23,119 bases of DNA from JAVBNO01 sp031551485 (GTDB taxonomy: Bacteria; Bacillota; Clostridia; Oscillospirales; Ruminococcaceae). The notes beneath the pieces are model-generated. The model worked only from the letters and a program-made list of their open reading frames with translations, did no database searches and was not told the origin of the DNA. Where the stretch lies: positions 1-23,119 of the forward strand of contig JAVBNO010000038.1 in assembly GCA_031551485.1 (NCBI GenBank), read 5' to 3'. A program made the position numbers and the translations under genes. Of the stretch, positions 1-8,490 are shown piece by piece (the stretch's first letter is position 1; each line of letters starts with the position of its first letter).

Positions 1-253
1 CGGCAGGCATATAGCCTGTCGCTCGGGCCGCGCCGGGCCCATGCTTTTTGACGCAAAAAGTATGCAAAAAAATTTTCTGGGGAACCCACATGGTTTCCCC
101 ACCCCCCATCCTTTGGGCGAGGGTCTATGTGCACAGGAAGCGACTGGGCTGGCGGGAGGGCGGTTTTGGGTCTGCTTCGGGGGCGCAAACAGCGACGAAT
201 AGAAAAAAGATGATACCGATATCAATATAGAAATACGGCAGACGTGTACCGCT
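1..253 (+). repeat. Copy A of the ~257-bp multi-hairpin intergenic repeat
   Basis: This stretch matches, in the same orientation, the repeat units at 22688-22944 and 22945-23119. Shared blocks include CGGCAGGCATATAGCCTG at the start, a T5/A5 hairpin, the CACATGGTTTCCCC block, GTGCACAGGA, GGTTTTGGGTCTG and a CCGATAT/GCAGACGTG tail. It contains inverted repeats at 4-18, 25-40, 41-63 and 79-100 (the last with one mismatch). The left edge coincides with the window edge, so more units may lie upstream. Positions 254-323 look unique, and I see no gene or clear terminator there. Short open frames across this copy are not conserved as protein and I do not call them genes. Confidence 0.85.
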
Positions 254-323
254 GGGTCGTGATTGTATAAACGATGTTTTGCGGTGGCCGGTAAAAAGCG
301 CTGTGGCTCCCCAAATTACCCCT

Positions 324-1610
324 TTAGGTAATGGGTACTTTTCGAATATCAAACAGCGCGTCCTGCACCAACCACGCCTGTGGGAAATAGCGGTTGATGG
401 TCCAATAGCTGACGCCGCCCACGGGATAACTGTGGGCCAGTTGCAATTTGGCCCGGATACTGCGGGCATCCTCGAACCAGACAATATGGTCTTGACGGTC
501 ATCGCTGCGGTAATGGAAAAAGGGCGATGCAGCGGCCGGGTCATATTGAATCACGGTCTTGGCTTTGCGGGCCAGGTCCACCGCCCCGGTATTGGAGATT
601 GTTTTGGCCGCCGTTCCGGGCTGGTAGGGCAGCGTCCAGTCGTAGCCATAGTTGGGCATGCCCATTAAAATTTTGGAGCGGGGAATTTCGGTAACGGCGT
701 AGTCCAGCACCTTTTTCACTTCACGCAGCGGCGCAATCGCCATAGGCGGACCGTAAGTATAGCCCCATTCATAGGTCATCAGAATGACATGGTCGGCGGC
801 GCGACCGTGGGCGGCATAGTCATGGGCTTCGTACAAAAGGCCCTTTTGGCCCGGGCTTGTTTTGGGTGCCACGGCGGTGGACAGGGTATAGCCCAGGGCG
901 TGCATACGTTCGGCGGCCATTTGCAAAAAGTGATTGTAGGCCGCTCGGTCCTCCGGGTAAATATACTCAAAATCAATGTCCAGCCCCACATAACCCTTGG
1001 TCTGCATCACATCCACAATGTTATCCAGCAGCCGCTGCTGCAACGCCATATCCCCCAAAATGGCGTTGGCGATATCGCTGGAAAAACCGCCGCCGCTTTC
1101 AATGTTGTTGACCACCATGACGGGGGCGACGCCCGCTTGCCGCGCCGCCTGGATGAGAGGGGTATCCTCCATGGAGGTGAGAGAGGCGTCGGGTTTGACT
1201 TCGTAGGCAAAAATACTGAGATAGGTCAGATGGGGCAGTGTTTTACGCAGGGTTTGCAGGTCGATGCCGGGCAAGACGTAGCCGTTTACCTCCAGCACGC
1301 CCAGCTTTTTTTGAGGCGCGGGCACCGTCAGAACTTGGCCGGGGCGCAGGCGTAGGGGGGCGACGGTGGGGTTGGCCTTTTGCAGCGCGGACAAGGGGAC
1401 GTGGTTTTGGCTGGCGATGGAAAAGAGCGTATCGCCCGGTTTTACCACCACCTGGTAACCGGCGCCCAGCACCACAATAGTTTGTCCGACGACCAGCGCG
1501 TCGGGATTGGTCAGTTCGTTGTCTGAAATGATTTTCCCTGGGGGCACGTCGTATTTTTGCGCAATGGAAAAAATACTGTCGCCGGGGGCAACTACATAAA
1601 TGATCATCAA
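324..1610 (-). CDS. LysM-GH18 glycoside hydrolase, SleL/YaaH-like spore cortex-lytic type
   Basis: The 428-residue protein has two N-terminal LysM peptidoglycan-binding modules, about residues 3-48 and 52-97, each with a PGD..FSIA signature. A glycosyl hydrolase family 18 barrel follows from about residue 105 to the end. The GH18 catalytic signature DxDxE is present as DIDFE at 211-215, with Glu215 the expected acid. Two LysM modules followed directly by GH18, with no Sec signal peptide, is the architecture of SleL/YaaH, an N-acetylglucosaminidase that degrades spore cortex fragments at germination. That role is inferred from family. The start is one of two adjacent ATGs (1610 or 1607) after an AGAGGTGA site. 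That site lies inside a long hairpin (1614-1656). The tetR-type gene ends 71 bases upstream on the same strand. Related LysM-GH18 proteins also act on vegetative walls, so the exact substrate is open. Confidence 0.88.
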   Translation of the reverse strand: MMIIYVVAPGDSIFSIAQKYDVPPGKIISDNELTNPDALVVGQTIVVLGAGYQVVVKPGDTLFSIASQNHVPLSALQKANPTVAPLRLRPGQVLTVPAPQKKLGVLEVNGYVLPGIDLQTLRKTLPHLTYLSIFAYEVKPDASLTSMEDTPLIQAARQAGVAPVMVVNNIESGGGFSSDIANAILGDMALQQRLLDNIVDVMQTKGYVGLDIDFEYIYPEDRAAYNHFLQMAAERMHALGYTLSTAVAPKTSPGQKGLLYEAHDYAAHGRAADHVILMTYEWGYTYGPPMAIAPLREVKKVLDYAVTEIPRSKILMGMPNYGYDWTLPYQPGTAAKTISNTGAVDLARKAKTVIQYDPAAASPFFHYRSDDRQDHIVWFEDARSIRAKLQLAHSYPVGGVSYWTINRYFPQAWLVQDALFDIRKVPIT

Positions 1611-1613
1611 AAA

Positions 1614-1656
1614 TTCACCTCTTGGCAGATAGTATTACTATATGCCAAGAGGTGAA
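1614..1656 (-). terminator. 43-bp near-perfect palindrome: tetR terminator or RBS-sequestering leader of the GH18 gene
   Basis: Arms of 14 bases (1614-1627 and 1643-1656) pair perfectly. After one mismatch (1628/1642) the pairing resumes for six bases around position 1635. Read on the minus strand, the stem lies 25 bases after the TetR stop codon and is followed by AATTTTTG, so it resembles an intrinsic terminator. The same 3' arm contains AGAGGTGA, the ribosome binding site of the downstream LysM-GH18 gene. The fold would therefore hide that site. Both roles are inference from sequence. Confidence 0.7.
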
Positions 1657-1681
1657 GAGATGGCAGTATCAGGCGTTCATG

Positions 1682-2320
1682 TCAATTTTGGACGGGAACG
1701 GGGTCGGGAACCGGGCAAAAACGGACGGTCTGGCGCATCACCGTCTCCAACAGCTTATATAGTTCGATGGCTGCATTGGCGGGCTCTATGCGCGTCTGTC
1801 CCAATGTACTCATCATGACATGCGCCAGCAATATGCTTTCAAAGTTGGCGGCGGCGGCCACGGTGTCAAGGGGATCGATCACTCTTTCTGTTACCAGCCA
1901 ATCCAATTGATCTTTTATGGTTTGGTAGGGGGTCTGGAGAAAGTCCTGGCAGAATATCGGGTGAATTTCGGGGTTGCGCAAGGCCTCAAAATAATAAATC
2001 TTCAGAATTTTTAAGTAGTATTCCTTTTTGTCGGGGGGGAAACGCTGGAACATGCAGTCGCAAATGTTTGCAAGCGTCATCTCCTCCCGCGGCAGGGTGT
2101 ACAGCCGTTTAGCCTCACTGCCCAGCTTTCTGATTTCGTCAAACAGCTCAAGAATGGCTTGCAGGATTTCCTCTTTGGACACAAAATGATTGTAGAGGGA
2201 TGCGGCTGTGACACCCACCATCTGGGCAATTTCCCGGGTGGAGGTTTCGGCAAATCCTTTTTCCGCAAATAGATTAATGGCTGCATCAATGATTCTTTCT
2301 TTTGTCGATTTAGGACCCAT
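1682..2320 (-). CDS. TetR/AcrR-family transcriptional regulator
   Basis: This is a typical TetR-type repressor of about 212 residues. The N-terminal helix-turn-helix spans about residues 8-55, with the family pattern RIIDAAINLFAEKGF, then STREIAQMVGVTAASLYNHF and KEEIL. The remaining ~150 residues form a helical ligand-binding and dimerisation domain with no recognisable ligand signature. I chose ATG at 2320. A TTG at 2323 immediately precedes it, and both lie behind AAAGGTGAT. Two palindromes sharing a 10-base core lie 120-170 bases upstream (2442-2487) and suggest autoregulation. The gene ends just before a hairpin that also carries the ribosome binding site of the LysM-GH18 gene, so the two may be cotranscribed with attenuation. 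Its inducer and any distant targets cannot be told from sequence. Confidence 0.9.
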   Translation of the reverse strand: MGPKSTKERIIDAAINLFAEKGFAETSTREIAQMVGVTAASLYNHFVSKEEILQAILELFDEIRKLGSEAKRLYTLPREEMTLANICDCMFQRFPPDKKEYYLKILKIYYFEALRNPEIHPIFCQDFLQTPYQTIKDQLDWLVTERVIDPLDTVAAAANFESILLAHVMMSTLGQTRIEPANAAIELYKLLETVMRQTVRFCPVPDPVPVQN

Positions 2321-2441
2321 CAAGCAACATCACCTTTTGTAGAATGATTCGGGAGGTACAGCTTTATTTGGCTTCGGGCAGCATCCGATAGTATTGGGGA
2401 GCAATATCGCTTATACCTGTCTATCCCGGGAAATATGTGAA

Positions 2442-2487
2442 TGAACGACAGTTCACAACACTTTGTCTAAACTAACGACAGTTAGTT
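2442..2487. promoter_or_regulatory. Paired palindromic operators, probably for the adjacent TetR regulator
   Basis: Two inverted repeats share the core AACGACAGTT. Site 1 is TGAACGACAGTTCA (2442-2455), with 5-base arms and a 4-base spacer. Site 2 is AACTAACGACAGTTAGTT (2470-2487), with 7-base arms and the same GACA spacer. Their centres are exactly 30 bases apart, about three helical turns, so two dimers would sit on one DNA face. The rest of the 2324-2586 gap holds no gene. A TGCTAATAT sequence on the minus strand near 2530 resembles an extended -10 element, but its -35 match is poor. Confidence 0.72.
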
Positions 2488-2586
2488 AACGTCCTCGTTT
2501 TCTTTCGTCATTATTGTCTTACTTATATTAGCATATTTTTCCCGATTTTGGAATCATTTAGCAATTTTGCCAATATATTTCGTTCC

Positions 2587-3060
2587 CTAAAATTCGACAT
2601 AGCGTTGGCTGTTTGCACACTTTTCGGCTGACCGCCGGCTTATTCGACCGGTAATGCCTTTTTCAAAATTGCCCAAGTGGGGATAAGACAACAGCACCAG
2701 CCCCGACAGTGCGCACCACAGCAGAAAGAACCGGGGGCAGGCTTGCCCAAGGATGTGATATCGCTCATCCCGGTAATCCCACACTTTTTTTCCCAGCCAC
2801 AGGTTGACAACGCAGCCGGTCATCAGTTCGACCGCCGTGATGAGGCCGCCGCCGGCCACACATTTGGCCACAAAGGGTCCGGAGTGACGGCTGAGCGTTC
2901 CCAGACCTAAAAAGCACAGGCCGCCCGCCGCAAACATGCTGGGGTGACTGTAACCCCGCCAGGCTTTTTCAAGCAGCGTATAGGCGCCGCCGCCCACACC
3001 AAATTTCAGCAGCTGACGTGCTGCTTGGGAAATGATTTGTTTTTCCATTGGTACGGGCAT
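2587..3060 (-). CDS. Small membrane protein, putative ABC-transporter type IV-like
   Basis: The protein is 157 residues from the chosen start. It has several hydrophobic segments and the conserved-looking stretches YTLLEKAWRGYSHPSMF, GGLCFLGLG, ITAVELMTGCVVNLWLG and VWDYRD. These match my memory of the family named 'putative ABC-transporter type IV' (PF06541-like). No function is established for that family that I can cite. The start at 3060 is set by GGAGGAG six bases upstream of the ATG. An in-frame ATG 15 codons earlier (3105) lacks such a site. The gene lies between the aspS terminator and the TetR operator region, on the same strand as both neighbours. It could be cotranscribed with the regulator, although a 260-base gap separates them. 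The C-terminal ~35 residues are polar and basic. Confidence 0.72.
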   Translation of the reverse strand: MPVPMEKQIISQAARQLLKFGVGGGAYTLLEKAWRGYSHPSMFAAGGLCFLGLGTLSRHSGPFVAKCVAGGGLITAVELMTGCVVNLWLGKKVWDYRDERYHILGQACPRFFLLWCALSGLVLLSYPHLGNFEKGITGRISRRSAEKCANSQRYVEF

Positions 3061-3160
3061 ACGGCTCCTCCTCTTGATCAGCGTACAATTGTTGTATGTT
3101 CGCACTTATATAGCCTTTCTTTTTTATCGGCTCTTATGCCTTTGGAAAAGCAGCCGCGTT

Positions 3161-3203
3161 AAAAAAGCCCTCCGTTTTCCAATGGGAAAGCGGAGGGCTT
3201 TGA
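3161..3203 (-). terminator. Intrinsic terminator after aspS
   Basis: On the minus strand, AAAGCCCTCCG and CGGAGGGCTTTTTT form a GC-rich stem ending in a T run at 3166-3161. It begins 33 bases after the aspS stop codon and fits the end of the nine-gene minus-strand transcript. The same CCCTCCG core occurs in the terminator at 22532-22573. Confidence 0.9.
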
Positions 3204-3235
3204 CCTATCCAATTTTACATAGCATTTTTATGATA

Positions 3236-5020
3236 TCACAATTTGTCGGGGCAAAGGGCAATGTTTAGCTCTTCAAGGCTTTTGGCCTCTACGTCGGCAG
3301 GGGCGCCGGACATCAGCTCGCTGGCATTTTGCACTTTGGGGAAGGCGATGACGTCCCGGATAGAGTCGAGTCCCAGCATGAGCATGACCAGCCGGTCGAG
3401 ACCAAAGGCCATGCCGCCGTGGGGCGGAGCGCCGTACTGAAACGCCTCCAGCAAAAAGTTGAACCGCTCTTTGGCCACTTCCTCGCTGAGCCCCAACGCC
3501 GCAAACATCCGCTTTTGCTGGTCGGGGTCGTTAATGCGAATGGAACCGCCGCCCACTTCGCAGCCGTTAAGCACCATATCGTAAGCTCTGGCCCGAACGG
3601 CGCCTGGGTCGGATTCCAGCTTGGCCCAATCCTCGGTTTTGGGGGCGGTAAAAGGATGATGCTTGGCCTCGAAGCGCTTCTCATCGGGGTTGTATTCAAA
3701 TTGGGGGAAATCGGTAACCCACAAAAGGTCGAAGCTGTTTTCGGGAATCAGGTTGAGTTTTTTGGCCAGTTCGACACGCAAAGCGCCCAGGGCATTGTAG
3801 ACCACGTCGCTGTCTTCCGACGCCACAATGAGAATCAGGTCGCCGGTCTGTGCATCCATAGCCGTTCTTACCGCGGCTTTTTCGCTGTCGGTGAGGAATT
3901 TTTCATAAGAGCTGCTTTCACCGTCGGCGGTAAGGCGGGTGAAGGCCAGCCCTTTGGCGCCGTAGGTTTTCACGAATTCCGTTAACTTGTCAATTTCCTT
4001 GCGGGAAAGGGTGTCGGCCGCGCCTTTGGCATTCATCCCCCGGACACTGCCACCGGAGGCGGCGGGGCCGGCAAAGACGGCAAAGCCGCAGTCTTTGACA
4101 ATGGGGGCCAGATCGCACAGCTCCAATCCAAAGCGGGTGTCCGGCTTGTCGGAACCAAAGCGATCCATGGCCTCCTGGTAAGGCAGGCGGCGGAAAGGCG
4201 TTTGCACTTGAATGCCCAGCACCTTTTCAAAAGCTTCGGCCATGAACTGCTCGCCAATGTGCATGACGTCTTCTTCGTCCACAAAGGACATTTCCAGATC
4301 AATTTGGGTAAACTCCGGCTGGCGGTCGGCCCGCAAATCTTCGTCGCGGAAGCAGCGGGCAATTTGCACATAGCGGTCGCAGCCAGAAAGCATGAGCAAC
4401 TGCTTGTACATTTGGGGGGATTGGGGGAGGGCGTAAAAGCTGCCGGGGTGCACGCGGGAGGGCACCAGATAGTCCCGGGCGCCTTCGGGGGTGGATTTGA
4501 TGAGCATGGGGGTTTCCACTTCCATAAAACCGTTGCGGTCAAAAAAGTCGTGGGCCACCTTGACAATTTTGTGGCGCATCATCAAATTGTATTGCATGGG
4601 ACTGCGGCGCAAATCCAAATAACGGTAGCGCAGACGCAGTTCCTCGTTGACATTGGTTTCGGCTGTCACCTCGAAGGGCGGGGTTTGGGCCTTGGCCAAA
4701 ATGAGAAGGTCGTGGACAAAAAGCTCCACCTGGCCGGTGGGGATATCGGGATTGACCGACTCGCGGTGGCGCAGCACGCCTTTGGCCATCAGCACATATT
4801 CGGCACGCACGCTTTGGGCTTTTTTCAGAACTTCGGCGTCGCTTGTATCGTCAAAGGCCAGCTGCAAAATGCCGGTGCGGTCCCGCAGGTCGACAAAAAC
4901 CAGCGAGCCTTTGTCCCGCATTTTTTGCACAAAACCGGCCACCACAATCTCTTTGCCCTCGTCGTTGGTGGTCACCTGGGCGCAATAGTGGGTGCGTTTA
5001 TATTTCATTACATCCGCCAT
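3236..5020 (-). CDS. aspS: Aspartate--tRNA ligase
   Basis: This 594-residue class II synthetase charges tRNA-Asp (and possibly tRNA-Asn) with aspartate in the cytoplasm. An OB-fold anticodon-binding domain occupies about residues 1-105. The catalytic core follows, with motif 2 seen as FRDEDLRADRQPEFTQID at 224-241 and motif 3 as GGMAFGLDR at 535-543. The stretch between them has the length expected for the bacterial GAD insertion, so this is the bacterial rather than the archaeal type. The length is normal for the family. I did not determine whether the enzyme discriminates between tRNA-Asp and tRNA-Asn. The ATG at 5020 follows AAAAGGA. The gene starts 18 bases after hisS on the same strand, and hisS-aspS is a common pair in Firmicutes. 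A strong terminator follows. Confidence 0.98.
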   Translation of the reverse strand: MADVMKYKRTHYCAQVTTNDEGKEIVVAGFVQKMRDKGSLVFVDLRDRTGILQLAFDDTSDAEVLKKAQSVRAEYVLMAKGVLRHRESVNPDIPTGQVELFVHDLLILAKAQTPPFEVTAETNVNEELRLRYRYLDLRRSPMQYNLMMRHKIVKVAHDFFDRNGFMEVETPMLIKSTPEGARDYLVPSRVHPGSFYALPQSPQMYKQLLMLSGCDRYVQIARCFRDEDLRADRQPEFTQIDLEMSFVDEEDVMHIGEQFMAEAFEKVLGIQVQTPFRRLPYQEAMDRFGSDKPDTRFGLELCDLAPIVKDCGFAVFAGPAASGGSVRGMNAKGAADTLSRKEIDKLTEFVKTYGAKGLAFTRLTADGESSSYEKFLTDSEKAAVRTAMDAQTGDLILIVASEDSDVVYNALGALRVELAKKLNLIPENSFDLLWVTDFPQFEYNPDEKRFEAKHHPFTAPKTEDWAKLESDPGAVRARAYDMVLNGCEVGGGSIRINDPDQQKRMFAALGLSEEVAKERFNFLLEAFQYGAPPHGGMAFGLDRLVMLMLGLDSIRDVIAFPKVQNASELMSGAPADVEAKSLEELNIALCPDKL

Positions 5021-5038
5021 GTTTATTCCCTGTCCTTT

Positions 5039-6403
5039 TCACTGCAAATATTGGGAACTTTCGTTTTCCCGCAGGATATCGTCCAAAATGTCGCCGATCA
5101 TATTTTCAAATTCTTCCCGATGGGGCTGGTCCAGTTTGTTGGAGATGTCTTCTAAAAACGTGAGGTTTAAATCCACAGGGGTCGTTTCGCCGGTGGCCAT
5201 CTCTTTGAGCTGGGCCGCACCGGTGGCCAACTCATTTTCGCCCAGCACCATTGTGTAGCGGGCGCCAATTTTGTTGGCATAGCGCATTTGGGCTTTCAGC
5301 GACCGGTTCATCAAATCGGTTTCGACAGCGTAATCGTTCTGCCGCAGCAGGTGGGCCAGCACCGCCGCACGTTTGGTCGCGGCATCCCCCATGGTGACAA
5401 TGTATAAGTCGCAGCCATCCTCGGGGGCGAACCTGTCTTCCTTTTGGGCCGCCAGCACCAGCAGTAAACGCTCCAGCCCCATGGCAAACCCAAGACCGGG
5501 GGTGGAGGGGCCGCCCAATTCTTCCACCAGACCGTCGTAGCGGCCGCCGCCGCAGACAGTGCCCTGGGCCCCGATGCTTTGGGTGACAAATTCAAAAACC
5601 GTTTTGGTGTAATAGTCCAGGCCGCGCACGATTTTGGGGTTGACGGTAAAGGCGATCTGGCAGCTGGTCAACAGCTCTTTCAGGGTGGCAAAGTGGTCGG
5701 TACATTCACCGCATAAATAGTCAAGCCCCACAGGCGCGTCTTTGGCAATGGCAATGCACTCTTTATTTTTGCAGTCCAAAATGCGCATGGGGTTTTTGGT
5801 CAGACGCTCTTGGCAGGTAGGGCAAAGAGCGTCCCGGCGGCTTTCGAAATAGGCCTTCAGGGCTTTGTGGTAGGCGGGGCGGCACTGGGGGCAGCCGATG
5901 GAATTAATCTCCAGCGTCACATCTTTGATGCCCAGGGTGTCTAACACGCTTTGGCCCAAAGCGATGACCTCGGCATCGGCATAGGGCAGGGGGCTGCCCA
6001 GCAGCTCGATGCCGAACTGGTGAAACTCCCGATAGCGGCCCGCCTGGGGTTTTTCGTAGCGGTAACAGTTGGTGAAATAATAGAGCTTTTGGGGCAAAGC
6101 GTCGGCCAGAAGGTTGTTTTCCAGCGCCGCGCGCACCACGCCGGCCGTACCCTCGGGCCGCAGGGTCAGCGAAGGGCTGTCCTCTTTGGCGGCAAAAGTG
6201 TACATCTCTTTTTGCACCACATCGGTGCCTTCGCCCACACCCCGGGCAAACAGCTCGGTATGCTCCAGCGTGGGGGTGCGTATTTCTCCAAAACCGTACA
6301 CCTCAGCCGTCAGACGAAGCATTTCCTCCATCTGCTGCCAGCGGGACACGTCTTTGGGCAGTATATCCTGCATGCCCCGGGGGGCTTTCGTCAGCAATGC
6401 CAT
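5039..6403 (-). CDS. hisS: Histidine--tRNA ligase
   Basis: This 454-residue class II synthetase makes histidyl-tRNA. Motif 2 is seen in YYFTNCYRYEKPQAGRYREF (108-127), the histidine-specific GLDYYTKTVFEF motif at 261-272, and motif 3 as GLGFAMGLERLLL at 303-315. Between motif 2 and the HisA motif lie Cys pairs at 171/174, 194/197, 211/216 and 231/234. Similar Cys-rich insertions occur in other clostridial HisRS and may bind metal. A C-terminal anticodon-binding domain follows. The last ~30 residues form an acidic helical-looking tail that makes the protein slightly longer than the usual ~420. The ATG at 6403 follows GGGAGGAGAACC. Only 33 bases separate it from mrdA, which leaves no room for a T-box leader. 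Confidence 0.98.
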   Translation of the reverse strand: MALLTKAPRGMQDILPKDVSRWQQMEEMLRLTAEVYGFGEIRTPTLEHTELFARGVGEGTDVVQKEMYTFAAKEDSPSLTLRPEGTAGVVRAALENNLLADALPQKLYYFTNCYRYEKPQAGRYREFHQFGIELLGSPLPYADAEVIALGQSVLDTLGIKDVTLEINSIGCPQCRPAYHKALKAYFESRRDALCPTCQERLTKNPMRILDCKNKECIAIAKDAPVGLDYLCGECTDHFATLKELLTSCQIAFTVNPKIVRGLDYYTKTVFEFVTQSIGAQGTVCGGGRYDGLVEELGGPSTPGLGFAMGLERLLLVLAAQKEDRFAPEDGCDLYIVTMGDAATKRAAVLAHLLRQNDYAVETDLMNRSLKAQMRYANKIGARYTMVLGENELATGAAQLKEMATGETTPVDLNLTFLEDISNKLDQPHREEFENMIGDILDDILRENESSQYLQ

Positions 6404-6436
6404 GGTTCTCCTCCCAATATTGTAATGGTAAAATGG

Positions 6437-8455
6437 TCAGGGCAGCAGCGTGCCCTGGGGAATGGGGGCGAATTCTTCTTTTTCGCCAAAAAAGTAAGCG
6501 TCGAAAATATCTTTGGCCACGGGGGCGCCGGTGTAGCCGTGCCAGCCTTTTTCAATGACAACGGCCACGGCAATTTGGGGGGTATCCGCCGGGGCAAAAC
6601 AGATGTAGGTGGAGTTGGGGAATTCGGTGGTTTCGGGGGTGCCGGTTTTGGCCGCCACAGGGAAGGGGTAGCTGTTGAAAATGCCCAGCGAGGTACCTGT
6701 AGGGCCACCCGCCAGTTTCATACCGTCAATGACCGTTTGGAATACTTCGTCGGTGCCGGGGACAGTGTCCACCTGTACCGGGCCGGATTCTTTAATGGTT
6801 TCTTCGAAGGTGTAGGATTTGATGCTGCCCACCACATGGGCCTCCAGCCGCACCCCACGGCGGGCAATGGTGGCGGCATAGTTGGCCAGTTGCAATGGGG
6901 TAAATCCGTTGACCAGCTGGCCAATGGAGGACTGGAGCACGTCGCCGGGGTACCAATCTTCGTTCCAAAGTTCCCGTTTGCTTTGGGGGGAGGAACGCTG
7001 GCCGGTTTCTTCATAAATCTCGATGCCGGTGGGTTCGCCCAGACCGTAGGCTTTGCTATATTTGTTGATGGTGTCAATGCCCAGGCGGCGCCCCACGTCG
7101 TAAAAGAAAATATTGCAGGAAACGCGCAGGGCGTTCAGGACATTGATGTTGCCGTCGGCCCGCAGGCATCGGGGCTGGTAGTCGTCATAAAATGTATAAA
7201 TCATACCGCAATAGACGGTGGAATCCCTGTCGATGATGCCTTCGTTGAGGCCCGCTGTGGCCACCGACGGTTTGTAGGTAGAACCGGCGGCGTAGACGCC
7301 CTGGGTCGCCCGGTTAAAGAGAGGCCGCAGGGGGTCGTTGATCAGCTCGCCGTATTTGGGGCGATAGTCATTGATGTCGTAAGAGGGGTAAGTGGCGCTG
7401 CACAGGATGTTGCCGGTGGCAATTTCAATGGCAACCGCCGCGCCGGCACAGGCCTCTTTGCCTCGGCCGGATGCCGCCGTGGCCTGGAGGTTGGCAATGG
7501 TTTTTTCCAGTGAATCCTGGGCCACCCGCTGTAAGTTGCGGTCGATGGTCAACATAATGGTATTGCCGGGCACCGGGTCCTGCAAATCCACCACATCCAC
7601 CACGTCACCAGAGGAATTGAGGATGATTTCCCGCTTGCCGTCGGTTCCCCGCAAATAGGCCTCCATGGCGGCCTCGATTCCCTCCTGGCCGACCAGGTCG
7701 TTCATCGAGTAGCCTTTGTCCTTAAGCTTGGCGTATTGCTCGGCGTAAATAGGGCCGATCTGGCCGATGATATGGGGGGCCAGGTCGCCGGCCACATACT
7801 CCCGCCGGGGGCTTTCTTCAATGTCCACGCCGGGCAGTTCAAAACCCAGCTCTTTAATTTGGGTAGCTGTGGGGTTTGTGATATCGGTGGCAAAGGTATA
7901 AGGGGTGGACATGCCAAATCCCCGCAGGGTCATTTCGTAGCGCACGGCGGCAATTTTGCGCATATCCGCCTCTGCGTAATTTTCCAGTTTATATTTTTTG
8001 ATGATGGCATACAGCACATCATCCACGGTGGCGTAGGGCGCCAACTCCAACGTTTTGCGAAGTCTTGCCACCTGCTCGTCGTAGCCGGAGCGGAACTGAA
8101 AGGGAGTGGAGGCGGTGAGGGGCAGGTTGTCGATCCACGGCTCATTCGCTTTTTCCATAATATGAATAAGATCCAGAATGACCTTATTTTCATCGCCGTA
8201 GGGCAGATAAGCCCGATTAAACACAACATTGAAGCCTATGCGGTTGATCGCCATTGGGCGGCCGTAACGGTCCAAAATCTCGCCCCGGGCCGCTTTGACG
8301 GTTTGGATGCGGACGGAACCCTGTTCCACCGCTCTGGCGTATTCCTGGCCCTCTACAATTTGCATCTGCATGAGGCAAGAGATATAGTAAAATAACCCCG
8401 CGACAATCAGCGCCGCCAATATGACGGTGCGGATTAAGGTGCGCCGCGATGCCAT
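6437..8455 (-). CDS. mrdA: Penicillin-binding protein 2, elongation transpeptidase
   Basis: This is a 672-residue class B PBP that cross-links peptidoglycan in the elongation complex, outside the membrane. A single N-terminal anchor spans about residues 9-28. A dimerisation or pedestal region follows, starting near RGEILDRYGRPMA (57-69). The transpeptidase domain has all three active-site motifs: STYK at 392-395 (nucleophile Ser392), SCN at 446-448 and KTG at 603-605. The ATG at 8455 is preceded by AAGGAGG at good spacing. It lies 35 bases after mreD, the classic mreBCD-mrdA arrangement. RodA, its usual glycosyltransferase partner, is not in the window. The symbol follows gene order, and paralogous class B PBPs may exist elsewhere. 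Confidence 0.95.
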   Translation of the reverse strand: MASRRTLIRTVILAALIVAGLFYYISCLMQMQIVEGQEYARAVEQGSVRIQTVKAARGEILDRYGRPMAINRIGFNVVFNRAYLPYGDENKVILDLIHIMEKANEPWIDNLPLTASTPFQFRSGYDEQVARLRKTLELAPYATVDDVLYAIIKKYKLENYAEADMRKIAAVRYEMTLRGFGMSTPYTFATDITNPTATQIKELGFELPGVDIEESPRREYVAGDLAPHIIGQIGPIYAEQYAKLKDKGYSMNDLVGQEGIEAAMEAYLRGTDGKREIILNSSGDVVDVVDLQDPVPGNTIMLTIDRNLQRVAQDSLEKTIANLQATAASGRGKEACAGAAVAIEIATGNILCSATYPSYDINDYRPKYGELINDPLRPLFNRATQGVYAAGSTYKPSVATAGLNEGIIDRDSTVYCGMIYTFYDDYQPRCLRADGNINVLNALRVSCNIFFYDVGRRLGIDTINKYSKAYGLGEPTGIEIYEETGQRSSPQSKRELWNEDWYPGDVLQSSIGQLVNGFTPLQLANYAATIARRGVRLEAHVVGSIKSYTFEETIKESGPVQVDTVPGTDEVFQTVIDGMKLAGGPTGTSLGIFNSYPFPVAAKTGTPETTEFPNSTYICFAPADTPQIAVAVVIEKGWHGYTGAPVAKDIFDAYFFGEKEEFAPIPQGTLLP

Positions 8456-8490
8456 GTCTCATGCCTCCTTCCTTTGCCAAAACCGGCCCG

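Noticed and set aside
316..331. Short inverted repeat at the GH18 stop codon as a terminator
   Set aside because: The stem is only five bases and there is no T run on the minus strand.
48..544. Short frames at the left end on both strands
   Set aside because: They run through the repeat or into the 3' end of the GH18 gene in the wrong frame, without a ribosome binding site.
6404..6436. T-box leader before hisS
   Set aside because: Only 33 bases separate mrdA and hisS, too short for a T-box, and no specifier stem or antiterminator sequence is visible.
5951..7513. A 520-codon plus-strand open frame opposite hisS and mrdA
   Set aside because: It is a shadow of two certain minus-strand genes. 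Gly/His/Gln-rich composition and no domain indicate antisense bias of GC-rich codons. The same holds for long frames opposite aspS (4202-5155), ypeB (14325-15140) and the fusion gene (19850-21268).
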